Part shown: one piece after another, positions 57,740 to 64,000 of the stretch
Position numbering within the stretch: position 1 is the stretch's first letter
Layout: every line of letters starts with the position of its first letter
Assembly: GCF_027923225.1 (NCBI RefSeq)
Contig: NZ_BSDI01000029.1
Location: 65,494-129,493 of the forward strand
DNA: 64,000 nt
Direction: 5' to 3'
DNA from: Phytohabitans aurantiacus
GTDB taxonomy: Bacteria; Actinomycetota; Actinomycetes; Mycobacteriales; Micromonosporaceae
Translations under genes and position numbers: made by a program
Notes under the pieces: model-generated
What the model was told of the DNA's origin: nothing
Database searches by the model: none
What the model saw: only the letters and a program-made list of their open reading frames with translations

Positions 57740-58422
57740 GCCTTCTCCTCGACCGCGATGCCAGCCGGTAGCAGCTCGACCACCTCGGTGAAGCTGTGCG
57801 CGATGACGTTGGCGCCGGCGGCGCGCAGCTCGGCCTCGGTGGCGACGCCGTACGTCACACCGATGTTCACCATCCCGGCCGCGCGCCCCATCTCCATGTC
57901 GCCGACGCCGTCACCGACGCCGACGCACTCGGCGACCGGGACGCCGAGCTTGCCGGCGGCGTACACGGCCATGTCCGGCTCCGGCTTGCCCCGGGTGACC
58001 GAGTCGTGGCCGGCGATGACGTCGAACAGCTCGGCGATCCCGGTCGCGGCGACCGTCTTCACCGCGGCTTCGTACACTTTGGACGTCGCGATCGCCAGCA
58101 GCAGCCCGCGTTCCCTCAGCCGCGCCAGTCCTTCGGCCACACCGGGGTACAGCAGCGCCCTGCCCTGCTGCCGCACGTGCTTGCCGAAAAGCTCGCGGTA
58201 CCGGCCGATCGCGTGGGCCACGTCCTCGTGCTCCGGCGGTACGCGCAGCAGCTGGGCGAAGTTGCGGTCCAGTGGCTTGCCGACCAGGCCGCGGATCTCC
58301 GCTTCGGTAGCCGGCCGCCCCATCTCGTCGAGGATTCGCGCCGTGATCGTGGCGATGGCGTTGGGCGTGTCCACCAGCGTGCCGTCCAGGTCGAGGACGG
58401 CCGCCCGAATCCGGGTACCCAT
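57736..58422 (-). CDS. HAD-family phosphatase (AlnB-like role proposed)
   Basis: A protein of 228 residues. Motif I is DLDGTLVDT with nucleophile Asp11 and acid Asp13; a Thr/Ser motif (AIATSK), Lys in RGKPEPD and the acidic motif GVGDGVGDMEM complete the HAD active site with a C1-type cap. By fold it is phosphoglycolate-phosphatase-like. It starts 1 nt after the stop of the PsuG-like gene. The same pair occurs in C-nucleoside and alnumycin pathways, where the phosphatase removes the 5'-phosphate after C-ribosylation. That role is inferred here from the neighbour. Confidence 0.85.
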   Translation of the reverse strand: MGTRIRAAVLDLDGTLVDTPNAIATITARILDEMGRPATEAEIRGLVGKPLDRNFAQLLRVPPEHEDVAHAIGRYRELFGKHVRQQGRALLYPGVAEGLARLRERGLLLAIATSKVYEAAVKTVAATGIAELFDVIAGHDSVTRGKPEPDMAVYAAGKLGVPVAECVGVGDGVGDMEMGRAAGMVNIGVTYGVATEAELRAAGANVIAHSFTEVVELLPAGIAVEEKA

Positions 58423-58423
58423 G

Positions 58424-59341
58424 TCAGCCCTCCCGGACCGCGCTCATCGCGGTCGCGAACTCGCCGGCGAGCGCCGCCGTGCTGATCAGGACGGCGCGGG
58501 TCGCCGCGCCGCTGCGGCCCTGGGTGGCCTCGCCGACCGCCTTCATCAGGAACGGGCTGACCGCGTTGCCGCTGACGCCGGCCGCCTTCGCCGCCTCCAT
58601 CGCCCGCGTGATCGCGGCCTCGATCTCGGCGCCGTCGAGCGCGTCCTCCTCGTTGATCGGCGCGGTGAGCAGCACCGTGCCGCCGCCGTTGACCTGCCAG
58701 TGAAGCTCGACCGCGCGGGCGGCCTCGGTCAGGTCGTCGACGCGGGGGACCGGCAGCCCGGAGGAGCGCGCGTAGAAGGCGGGCAGCTCGTCGCACTGGT
58801 AGCCCAGGATCGGGACGCCGGCCGTCTCCAGGTACTCCGCGGTCGCCCGCAGGTCAAGGATGCTCTTCGCGCCGGCGCAGACGACCGCGATCCGGCTCCG
58901 GGTGAACTGCAGCAGGTCCGGTGAGATGTCGAAGCTCTCCTGCGCGCCGCGGTGCACGCCGCCGATGCCAGCGGTGGAGAAGACCCGGATGCCGGCCAGT
59001 TCGGCGGCGACGATGGAGGAGGCGACGCTGGTCGCGCCCGGACCGCCGCCGGCCAGGACCCGGCCGATGTCGCGAGCGCTGACCTTCGGGATGCCCTTCT
59101 TCTCGCCAAAGCGCGCGATCTCGCTGTCGTCGAGGCCGATCACGATCCGCCCGTCGAGGATGCCCACGGTCGCCGGCACCGCGCCGGAGTCGCGGACGGC
59201 CTTCTCGATCGCCACGGCGATCTCCACGTTCATCGGGTACGCCGGGCCGTGCGCGATGAGTGAGGATTCCAGCGCCACCACCGGGCGGTGGTCGGCGAGG
59301 GCCGCCGCCACCTCGTCGCTGAGCCTGAGCAGGGTATCCAT
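58424..59341 (-). CDS. Pseudouridine-5'-phosphate glycosidase family protein (candidate C-ribosyltransferase)
   Basis: A protein of 305 residues, the normal family length. Conserved stretches are VALESSLIAHGPAYPMN with Glu25, STAGIGGVHRGAQESFDIS and VVCAGAKSILDL with the Schiff-base Lys159. These are the catalytic residues of PsuG/YeiN, which makes or breaks the C-glycosidic bond between ribose 5-phosphate and uracil. In secondary metabolism the fold joins ribose 5-phosphate to other acceptors (AlnA in alnumycin, MinB in minimycin, SdmA in showdomycin). No pseudouridine kinase or uptake gene is nearby, while tailoring genes are, so a biosynthetic role is more likely. Start ATG 59341 has AAAGGA about 10 nt upstream. 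Confidence 0.88.
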   Translation of the reverse strand: MDTLLRLSDEVAAALADHRPVVALESSLIAHGPAYPMNVEIAVAIEKAVRDSGAVPATVGILDGRIVIGLDDSEIARFGEKKGIPKVSARDIGRVLAGGGPGATSVASSIVAAELAGIRVFSTAGIGGVHRGAQESFDISPDLLQFTRSRIAVVCAGAKSILDLRATAEYLETAGVPILGYQCDELPAFYARSSGLPVPRVDDLTEAARAVELHWQVNGGGTVLLTAPINEEDALDGAEIEAAITRAMEAAKAAGVSGNAVSPFLMKAVGEATQGRSGAATRAVLISTAALAGEFATAMSAVREG

Positions 59342-59361
59342 CGCTGGTCGTTCCTTTCTCC

Positions 59362-59398
59362 GTAGAAGGCGGTCAGGTCTCTGTAGAAGGCGGTCAGG
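59362..59398 (-). repeat. Tandem 21-bp duplication in the leader of the PsuG-like gene
   Basis: GTAGAAGGCGGTCAGG occurs at 59362-59377 and again at 59383-59398, a 21-bp period. The second copy includes the stop codon of the propeller gene, so the duplication lengthened the intercistronic gap to 52 bp. Confidence 0.7.
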
Positions 59399-60746
59399 CG
59401 CGACCGCGCAGCACGACGACGTCTCCCTCGGTGCCGTAACCGAGGACCTTTTCGTGGAACTGGACATTGGCGAAGGTGAGCATCAGAAAGTCGCGGCCGT
59501 CCCCCGCAAGGGGGAACACCTGCGGATGCGGGCCGCCTTCGAGGTACGGGGCGTCGAGCGCCCCGATCTCGTGCAGATCCAGGTCGTACACGCGGTACCG
59601 GCGGTCCTCGTCGTCGGTGGCGAGCAGGTGCCAGCCGGTGTCGAACCGCTGCAGCACGCAGCCCTCGGTACGCCGTACCGCCGTGTCCGCCGCCCGGACG
59701 GTGAGCCCTTCGTGGTAGTCGCCGCCCTCGCGCGCGGTGACGAGCACGGGGTGGAAGGCCAGTTCCGGGTCGAGTTGGACCACGTCCGCGTACGCGATGT
59801 GCCAGCGCCCGTCGATCCGCGCGATGGCCGGCTCCCATGAGCTGAGGTGGACCGGCCCGGGTAGGCGCTCGTTCGCGATGACGTGGACGCCGCGGGTGAT
59901 GTCGGCGGTGGTGGTGGCGTGGCGCACGTGTACGCCCGGGGTCGGCAGGTCGCCGCCGCAGACCAGGATGACGAACCGCTCCCGCTCGTCGTCCCAGACG
60001 ATCTGGCCGGCGTTGTCGCCGGTGACGATGCCGTCGTGGGCGAAGAAGAGCTTCGCCACCTGTGCCATCCGCTCCGGGTCGTCCGGGTCGAGTGCCCACA
60101 CCGACCAGTGGGCCTCCTGCGCGAAGCCCATGCCGGCGTTGCCGACGGTGAACAGGTAGCCGCCCTCGCGCAGGTACGGCCGCCCATCGGCGTGCGTGAT
60201 CAGGTGCGGGTCGCGGAGCCCGACCTGCCCGAAATAGCCGGCCCGCACGTGGGTGACCGCGCCGCCGTAGGCGTGCTCGTATCGTGCGAGCACCTCCGGG
60301 CGGCGCAGGTCGGGCGACTCCACCAGCGCGGTGGCCAGCGGCACCCAGGCGCCTTCGGCGTCGAGCACCACGGCGGTCACCTTGCGACCGGTGAGCGTGG
60401 CCGCGAACCGTGCCGGTACGGCGGCGTCGGGCACGGGGGCCTCAGCGAGCGTGGTGTCACCTTGCTTGACGGCGACCATGCGCCGCACGGCGTCGTACTC
60501 GGCGAGGATCGCCTCACCGTCCACAGTGGCCCATCCGGCCCGTACGGTGGCGGTGCCCGCGGGCGTCACCTCGACCGCGCCGAACGGTGCGCGCATCCCC
60601 ACGCCGGTGCGCACCAGGGCACCGTCCTCGGGACGGTCGGTGTCGAACTCCACGAAGCCGGGCGCGACCATCTCCACCGGCCGGAACCGGTGCGTCACCC
60701 GCAACCGCAGATCGAGCGGGCCGACCCCGGACCGCGTCGCTGTCAT
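59394..60746 (-). CDS. Five-bladed beta-propeller protein (GH43/GH32-like), first gene of the minus-strand operon
   Basis: A protein of 450 residues. ATG 60746 has GAGGGGA 6 nt upstream. The repeated pattern of four-stranded blades with segments LRDPHLITHADGRPYLREGG, WSSWEPAI-type (HLSSWEPAIARIDGRWHIAY) and GGPHPQVFPLAGDGRDFLML resembles GH43/GH32/GH68 propellers. It has no signal peptide, so it is intracellular, unlike most glycanases. A typical three-acid centre is not obvious, although Asp in RDPH and Glu in SWEP are candidate residues. It heads the operon with the C-ribosylation genes and may act on the ribosyl intermediate; alnumycin Aln6 occupies a comparable pathway slot, but I cannot claim homology. 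Confidence 0.68.
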   Translation of the reverse strand: MTATRSGVGPLDLRLRVTHRFRPVEMVAPGFVEFDTDRPEDGALVRTGVGMRAPFGAVEVTPAGTATVRAGWATVDGEAILAEYDAVRRMVAVKQGDTTLAEAPVPDAAVPARFAATLTGRKVTAVVLDAEGAWVPLATALVESPDLRRPEVLARYEHAYGGAVTHVRAGYFGQVGLRDPHLITHADGRPYLREGGYLFTVGNAGMGFAQEAHWSVWALDPDDPERMAQVAKLFFAHDGIVTGDNAGQIVWDDERERFVILVCGGDLPTPGVHVRHATTTADITRGVHVIANERLPGPVHLSSWEPAIARIDGRWHIAYADVVQLDPELAFHPVLVTAREGGDYHEGLTVRAADTAVRRTEGCVLQRFDTGWHLLATDDEDRRYRVYDLDLHEIGALDAPYLEGGPHPQVFPLAGDGRDFLMLTFANVQFHEKVLGYGTEGDVVVLRGRA

Positions 60747-60953
60747 GTGCTGTCCCCTCGGACGACCGGTGCGCCGTGAGCGCCTTACCCCGGTGAGGCT
60801 GGCACGGTTGCCGCGCCCCAGGCATCGCGCAATCACGCCAACGGCACGGTCGACGGCGGCACCGCGGGCGTGCCGCCGCAGTCACGAAAACGCGTGATGC
60901 CCCCTGCCCATGACGGCTGCGAGGGTCAGGCGACGGAGAGGAGTGGATCGATT

Positions 60954-62012
60954 ATGGAGCTACGTACGCTGGGCCGGACCGGCATGCGGGTCAGCCCGTT
61001 CTGTCTCGGCGCCATGATGTTCGGCGCCTGGGGCGGGTCGGACTACGACGACGCCGCACCGGTCATCAACGCCGCGCTCGACGCGGGCATCAACTTCGTG
61101 GACACCGCCGACGTGTACTCGTGGGGCGGCTCGGAGGAGATCGTCGGTAGGGCGCTGCGGGGGCGGCGGGACGAGATCGTGCTCGCCACGAAGTTCCACT
61201 ACCCGATGCACCCGTCGGGCCACGCACCCAACCGCGGCGGCAACTCGCGCCGCTGGATCATGCGGGCTGTCGAGGACAGCCTGCGGCGGCTGGGTACCGA
61301 CTACATCGACATCTACCAGGTGCACCGGCCGGACCCGGACACCGACCTGGAGGAGACCCTCGAGGCGATGTCCGACCTGGTCCGCTCCGGCAAGGTACGC
61401 GTGATCGGCACCTCGACGTTTCCCGCGGAGCAACTGGTCGAGGCGCAGTGGATCGCGCAGCGGCGCGGGCTGGTGCGGTTCCGGACCGAGCAGCCGCCGT
61501 ACTCGATCCTCAACCGCGTGGCGGAGGCCGCCGTGCTGCCCACCTGCGAGCGGTACGGCGTCGGCGTGATGACCTGGAGCCCGCTGAGCGAGGGCTGGCT
61601 AACCGGGCGGTACCAGGACGAGATCGACCTCAGCGGCGGCCGGCAGGCGGCGCATCGCGCCCAGTTCGACCCGGCGCTGCCGGGCAACATCCGCAAGCGG
61701 GAGGCGGTCGAGCGGCTGATCAAGTTGGCCGCGGAGGCCGGCTGCTCGCTGGTGCACCTGGCGCTGGCGTTCGCCCGCGCGCACCCCGCGGTCACGTCGG
61801 TGATCCTCGGGCCGCGCACCCTCGACCAGCTCAAGGACCTGCTGGCGAGCGCTTCGGTCGGCGTCGACGACGAGCTGCTCGACCGGATCGACGAGATCGT
61901 CCCGCCGGGTACCGCCCTCAACCAGGCCGATTCGCACTACACCGCGCCCGCGCTGGCCGAGCCGGCGCTGCGCCGCCGCCGCGACCTGACCACGGCCACG
62001 GTGATCCGATGA
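60954..62012 (+). CDS. Aldo/keto reductase (Aln4-like role proposed)
   Basis: A protein of 352 residues from ATG 60954, with GGAGAGGAG about 10 nt upstream. The catalytic tetrad is complete: Asp50 (FVDTAD), Tyr55 (VYSWGG), Lys80 (LATKF) and His124 (YQVHRPD). The C-terminal NADPH-binding segment is present (VTSVILGPRTLDQLKDLL). This is the AKR family of the YajO/IolS type. Alnumycin B to A conversion uses an NADPH aldo/keto reductase (Aln4), so a matching late step is plausible. It overlaps the following oxidase gene (ATGA) and starts the divergent plus-strand operon. Confidence 0.87.
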   Translation: MELRTLGRTGMRVSPFCLGAMMFGAWGGSDYDDAAPVINAALDAGINFVDTADVYSWGGSEEIVGRALRGRRDEIVLATKFHYPMHPSGHAPNRGGNSRRWIMRAVEDSLRRLGTDYIDIYQVHRPDPDTDLEETLEAMSDLVRSGKVRVIGTSTFPAEQLVEAQWIAQRRGLVRFRTEQPPYSILNRVAEAAVLPTCERYGVGVMTWSPLSEGWLTGRYQDEIDLSGGRQAAHRAQFDPALPGNIRKREAVERLIKLAAEAGCSLVHLALAFARAHPAVTSVILGPRTLDQLKDLLASASVGVDDELLDRIDEIVPPGTALNQADSHYTAPALAEPALRRRRDLTTATVIR

Positions 62013-63394
62013 GCGCACCGGTGGGTACGCCGCTCGCCGCCGGGCGGTGGCGCGGCTTCGAGGGGCGCTGGTACGGCCCCGGCGAGGCCGGCTACGAGCA
62101 GCGGCGGCTGCCCTGGCGGCGCAACGTCGACGCGCGCCCGGCGGCGATCGTCGAGCCGGTCACCGCGGACGACGTGGCGCGGGCGGTCACCGCGGCGCGG
62201 GACGCCGGTGTGCCCTTCGCCGTCCAGGCCACCGGCCACGGCGCGCTGGTGCCCTGCGACGGCGGCCTGCTGCTGCGCGTCGGCCGGATGTCTACAGTGG
62301 AGGTCGATCCGGCGCGCCGGGTGGCCCAGGTCGGCGGCGGCGCCTGCTGGGCGGACGTGGTGGCCGCGGCGGCGGCGCACGGGCTGGCCCCGATCTCCGG
62401 CTCCTCGCCCGAGGTCGGCGTCGCCGGTTACACGCTCGGCGGCGGCCTCGGCTGGCTGTCGCGCCGGTACGGCTTCGCCGCCGACTCGCTGCTCGCCGCC
62501 CGCGTGGTCAGCGCCGGCGGCGACCTGCTGCGCGCCGGTCCCGACGCCGACGAGGACCTGTGGTGGGCGCTGCGCGGCGGCGGCGGCAACTTCGGCGTGG
62601 TGACCGAGCTGCGGCTGCGGCTCTTCCCGGTCGACAGCGTGTTCGGCGGGGTCGCGTTCTTCGCCGCCGAACGGGCCGCGGAGGTGCTGGCCCGCTACCG
62701 CGAGGTGGCGCCGGACGAGCCGGACGAGCTGACCACCGCGCTGATCCTGCTGCGCCTGCCCGACCTGCCGGCCATCCCGGAGCCGATCCGGGGGCGCGTC
62801 GTGCTGGCGCTGCGGGCCTGCTACGCCGGGCCCGCCGAGCACGGGCAGCGGGCGCTCGCGCCGCTGCTGGCCGCCGCTGGACCGCCGCTGCTCGGTGGCT
62901 TCCGGCCGATGGCGTACCCGGACACGACGGCGCTGGCCGACCCGCAGCCGCTGGCGCAGATCAGCGAGGAGCACACGGACCTGTTCCGTGATCTCGACGA
63001 GTCGCTGGTCGACCTGCTGCTGGCTGAGATCGACGACCGGGCCGGGCCGGTGACGGTCATCGAGCTGCGGCACTGGGGTGGCGCGCTGGCCCGCCCCCGC
63101 CCGTACGGCGGCATGTCCGGCCCGCCCGGTGCGGCGTACTCGCTCATCGCCGTCGCGCCCGAACTGGAGCGGGCCACGCTGCCGAAGGTGCGCGCGCACA
63201 TGGCCGGCCTCGCCGCGCGCCTGCGGCCGTACGCCTCCGGTGGCGTGTTCCTGAACTTCCTCAGCGACACCGCGCGCACGGCGGCCGCCTACCAGCCGGA
63301 CGACCACCGCCGGCTCGCCGCCCTCAAGCGCCGGTACGACCCGGACAACGTCTTCCGGCTGGGCCACAACATCCCGCCGGCCCGTCGGCCTTGA
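62009..63394 (+). CDS. FAD-linked oxidase (BBE-like, PCMH domain)
   Basis: A protein of 461 residues. The FAD-binding PCMH domain (about 40-215) has QATGHGAL, where His77 should carry the covalent 8-alpha-histidyl FAD, and VGVAGYTLGGGLGWLSRRYG. The C-terminal BBE segment ends YDPDNVFRLGHNI. The position usually occupied by the second (6-S-cysteinyl) link is Ser in SGSSPEVG, so a single covalent bond is predicted. Such enzymes oxidise sugars, alcohols or amines and are frequent in antibiotic clusters. There is no signal peptide. The start overlaps the AKR stop. A role in oxidising the ribosyl unit or the aromatic ring is possible; the sequence does not decide. Confidence 0.85.
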   Translation: MSAPVGTPLAAGRWRGFEGRWYGPGEAGYEQRRLPWRRNVDARPAAIVEPVTADDVARAVTAARDAGVPFAVQATGHGALVPCDGGLLLRVGRMSTVEVDPARRVAQVGGGACWADVVAAAAAHGLAPISGSSPEVGVAGYTLGGGLGWLSRRYGFAADSLLAARVVSAGGDLLRAGPDADEDLWWALRGGGGNFGVVTELRLRLFPVDSVFGGVAFFAAERAAEVLARYREVAPDEPDELTTALILLRLPDLPAIPEPIRGRVVLALRACYAGPAEHGQRALAPLLAAAGPPLLGGFRPMAYPDTTALADPQPLAQISEEHTDLFRDLDESLVDLLLAEIDDRAGPVTVIELRHWGGALARPRPYGGMSGPPGAAYSLIAVAPELERATLPKVRAHMAGLAARLRPYASGGVFLNFLSDTARTAAAYQPDDHRRLAALKRRYDPDNVFRLGHNIPPARRP

Positions 63395-63407
63395 GAAGGA
63401 GGTCATC

Positions 63408-64000
63408 GTGATCGATGTCGCGCAGGACCGGCCGTTCGCGCTGATCCACCGGCCGGGCAACGCCGGGCCGCCGCGGGTGACGGTGCTGACCGGCCGGGCC
63501 GAGACCGTACCGGGGCTGGCCGACCTGTCGCTGCCGGACGCGGCCGGTGGTGCGGCGCCGGAGCTGGTGGCGCTGCTGCCGTACCGGTTGATCGCCGAGC
63601 GGGGCTTCGCCAGCCGCGACGACGGTGAGCCGATCCGGGTGCTGCGGGTCGAGCACCACGCCGAGGTGCCGCTGGCCGAGGCCCTGGACCGGCTGCCCGA
63701 CGAGCCGGTCAGCTGGCGTGAGCAGGGATTCGACATCGACGACGACGAGTACGCGACGATCGCCAAGCGGATCATCGACGACGAGATCGGCGCTGGCGCC
63801 GGTTCGAACTTCGTGATCAAGCGGTCCTTCCGGGCCCAGCTGGACGGAGCGCCGCCGAGGGCCGCGCTGGCGCTGTTCCGCCGGCTGCTGCGCAGCGAGC
63901 CGGGCGCGTACTGGACATTCGTCGTGCACCTCGGCGACCGTACGTTCGTCGGGGCGACTCCCGAGCGGCACGCCAGTCTCGACGGCGGCACCGTGGTGAT
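63408..64000 (+). CDS. PhzE/ADIC-synthase-type chorismate enzyme (5' part, cut by window end)
   Basis: From GTG 63408, preceded by AAGGAGG at 5 nt, 197 codons are open to the edge. LLPYRLIAERGFASRDDGEP, WREQGFDIDDDEYATIAKRI and YWTFVVHLGDRTFVGATPER match the N-terminal part of PhzE, the 2-amino-2-deoxyisochorismate (ADIC) synthase, rather than TrpE or salicylate synthase. The C-terminal glutaminase half expected of PhzE lies outside. ADIC feeds phenazines, 3-hydroxyanthranilate and related aminobenzoates. The gene follows the oxidase by 13 bp in the same operon, so the cluster product probably contains an aminobenzoate-derived ring. Confidence 0.8.
   Translation, partial: MIDVAQDRPFALIHRPGNAGPPRVTVLTGRAETVPGLADLSLPDAAGGAAPELVALLPYRLIAERGFASRDDGEPIRVLRVEHHAEVPLAEALDRLPDEPVSWREQGFDIDDDEYATIAKRIIDDEIGAGAGSNFVIKRSFRAQLDGAPPRAALALFRRLLRSEPGAYWTFVVHLGDRTFVGATPERHASLDGGTVV

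Noticed and set aside
61937..63991. 684-codon open frame on the minus strand
   Set aside because: It lies opposite the FAD oxidase, the 3' end of the AKR gene and the PhzE-type gene, whose products are recognisable; its product is low-complexity Arg/Ala/Gly, typical of a GC-rich antisense frame.

Overview
The window is 64 kb of very GC-rich DNA. GC-rich third positions, frequent GTG starts, ATGA-type overlaps, long secreted repeat proteins and antibiotic-type tailoring genes all suggest a filamentous actinomycete. Micromonosporaceae is my best guess; this is inference from style and families, since no rRNA or tRNA gene is present.

Left part (1-8.9 kb): the 5' 1,591 codons of a very large minus-strand protein (caspase-like protease, P-loop STAND-type NTPase, WD40 propeller, C-terminal membrane helix) that runs off the left edge. 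It is divergent from an alpha/beta hydrolase. After about 0.9 kb without a convincing gene come an AbrB-like protein and an overlapping tyrosine recombinase whose second catalytic arginine reads glutamine. A minus-strand hypothetical gene follows.

Middle part (9.2-39.9 kb): two paralogous polymorphic-toxin loci (9.3-19.8 and 27.8-38.3 kb). Each is a secreted double-LamG protein followed by a giant RHS/YD-repeat protein ending in a HINT self-cleavage domain and a variable tip. Both start from matching promoters (TTGACA, 18-nt spacer, TACTGT). Tip 1 is unrecognised and has no obvious immunity gene. Tip 2 looks like a nucleic-acid deaminase and is followed by a likely immunity gene. Between the loci lie an XRE regulator, a macro-domain plus KAP-like membrane NTPase, a frameshifted serine recombinase and a small membrane protein. 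After locus 2, an IS630-type transposase remnant is cut by an IS5-type element that is itself frameshifted.

Right-centre (40-47.8 kb): a coupled TerB-like/membrane protein pair, a 45-residue membrane protein ending in a strong terminator, a Ser/Thr kinase with an FhaA-like region and a non-RD catalytic loop, a convergent ESX-like two-gene unit, and an alpha/beta hydrolase.

Extracellular unit (48-55.8 kb): a subtilisin with eight FnIII repeats, translationally overlapped with a GH172-type glycosidase carrying six calcium-binding FG-GAP repeats.

Right end (55.9-64 kb): the edge of a biosynthetic cluster. A minus-strand operon encodes a beta-propeller protein, a pseudouridine-5'-phosphate glycosidase homologue, a HAD phosphatase, an O-methyltransferase and an SDR. 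A divergent plus-strand operon encodes an aldo/keto reductase, an FAD-linked oxidase and a PhzE-type chorismate enzyme cut by the window end. The glycosidase, phosphatase and reductase together recall the alnumycin C-ribosylation/dioxane pathway (AlnA, AlnB, Aln4), here next to an aminodeoxyisochorismate synthase instead of polyketide genes.
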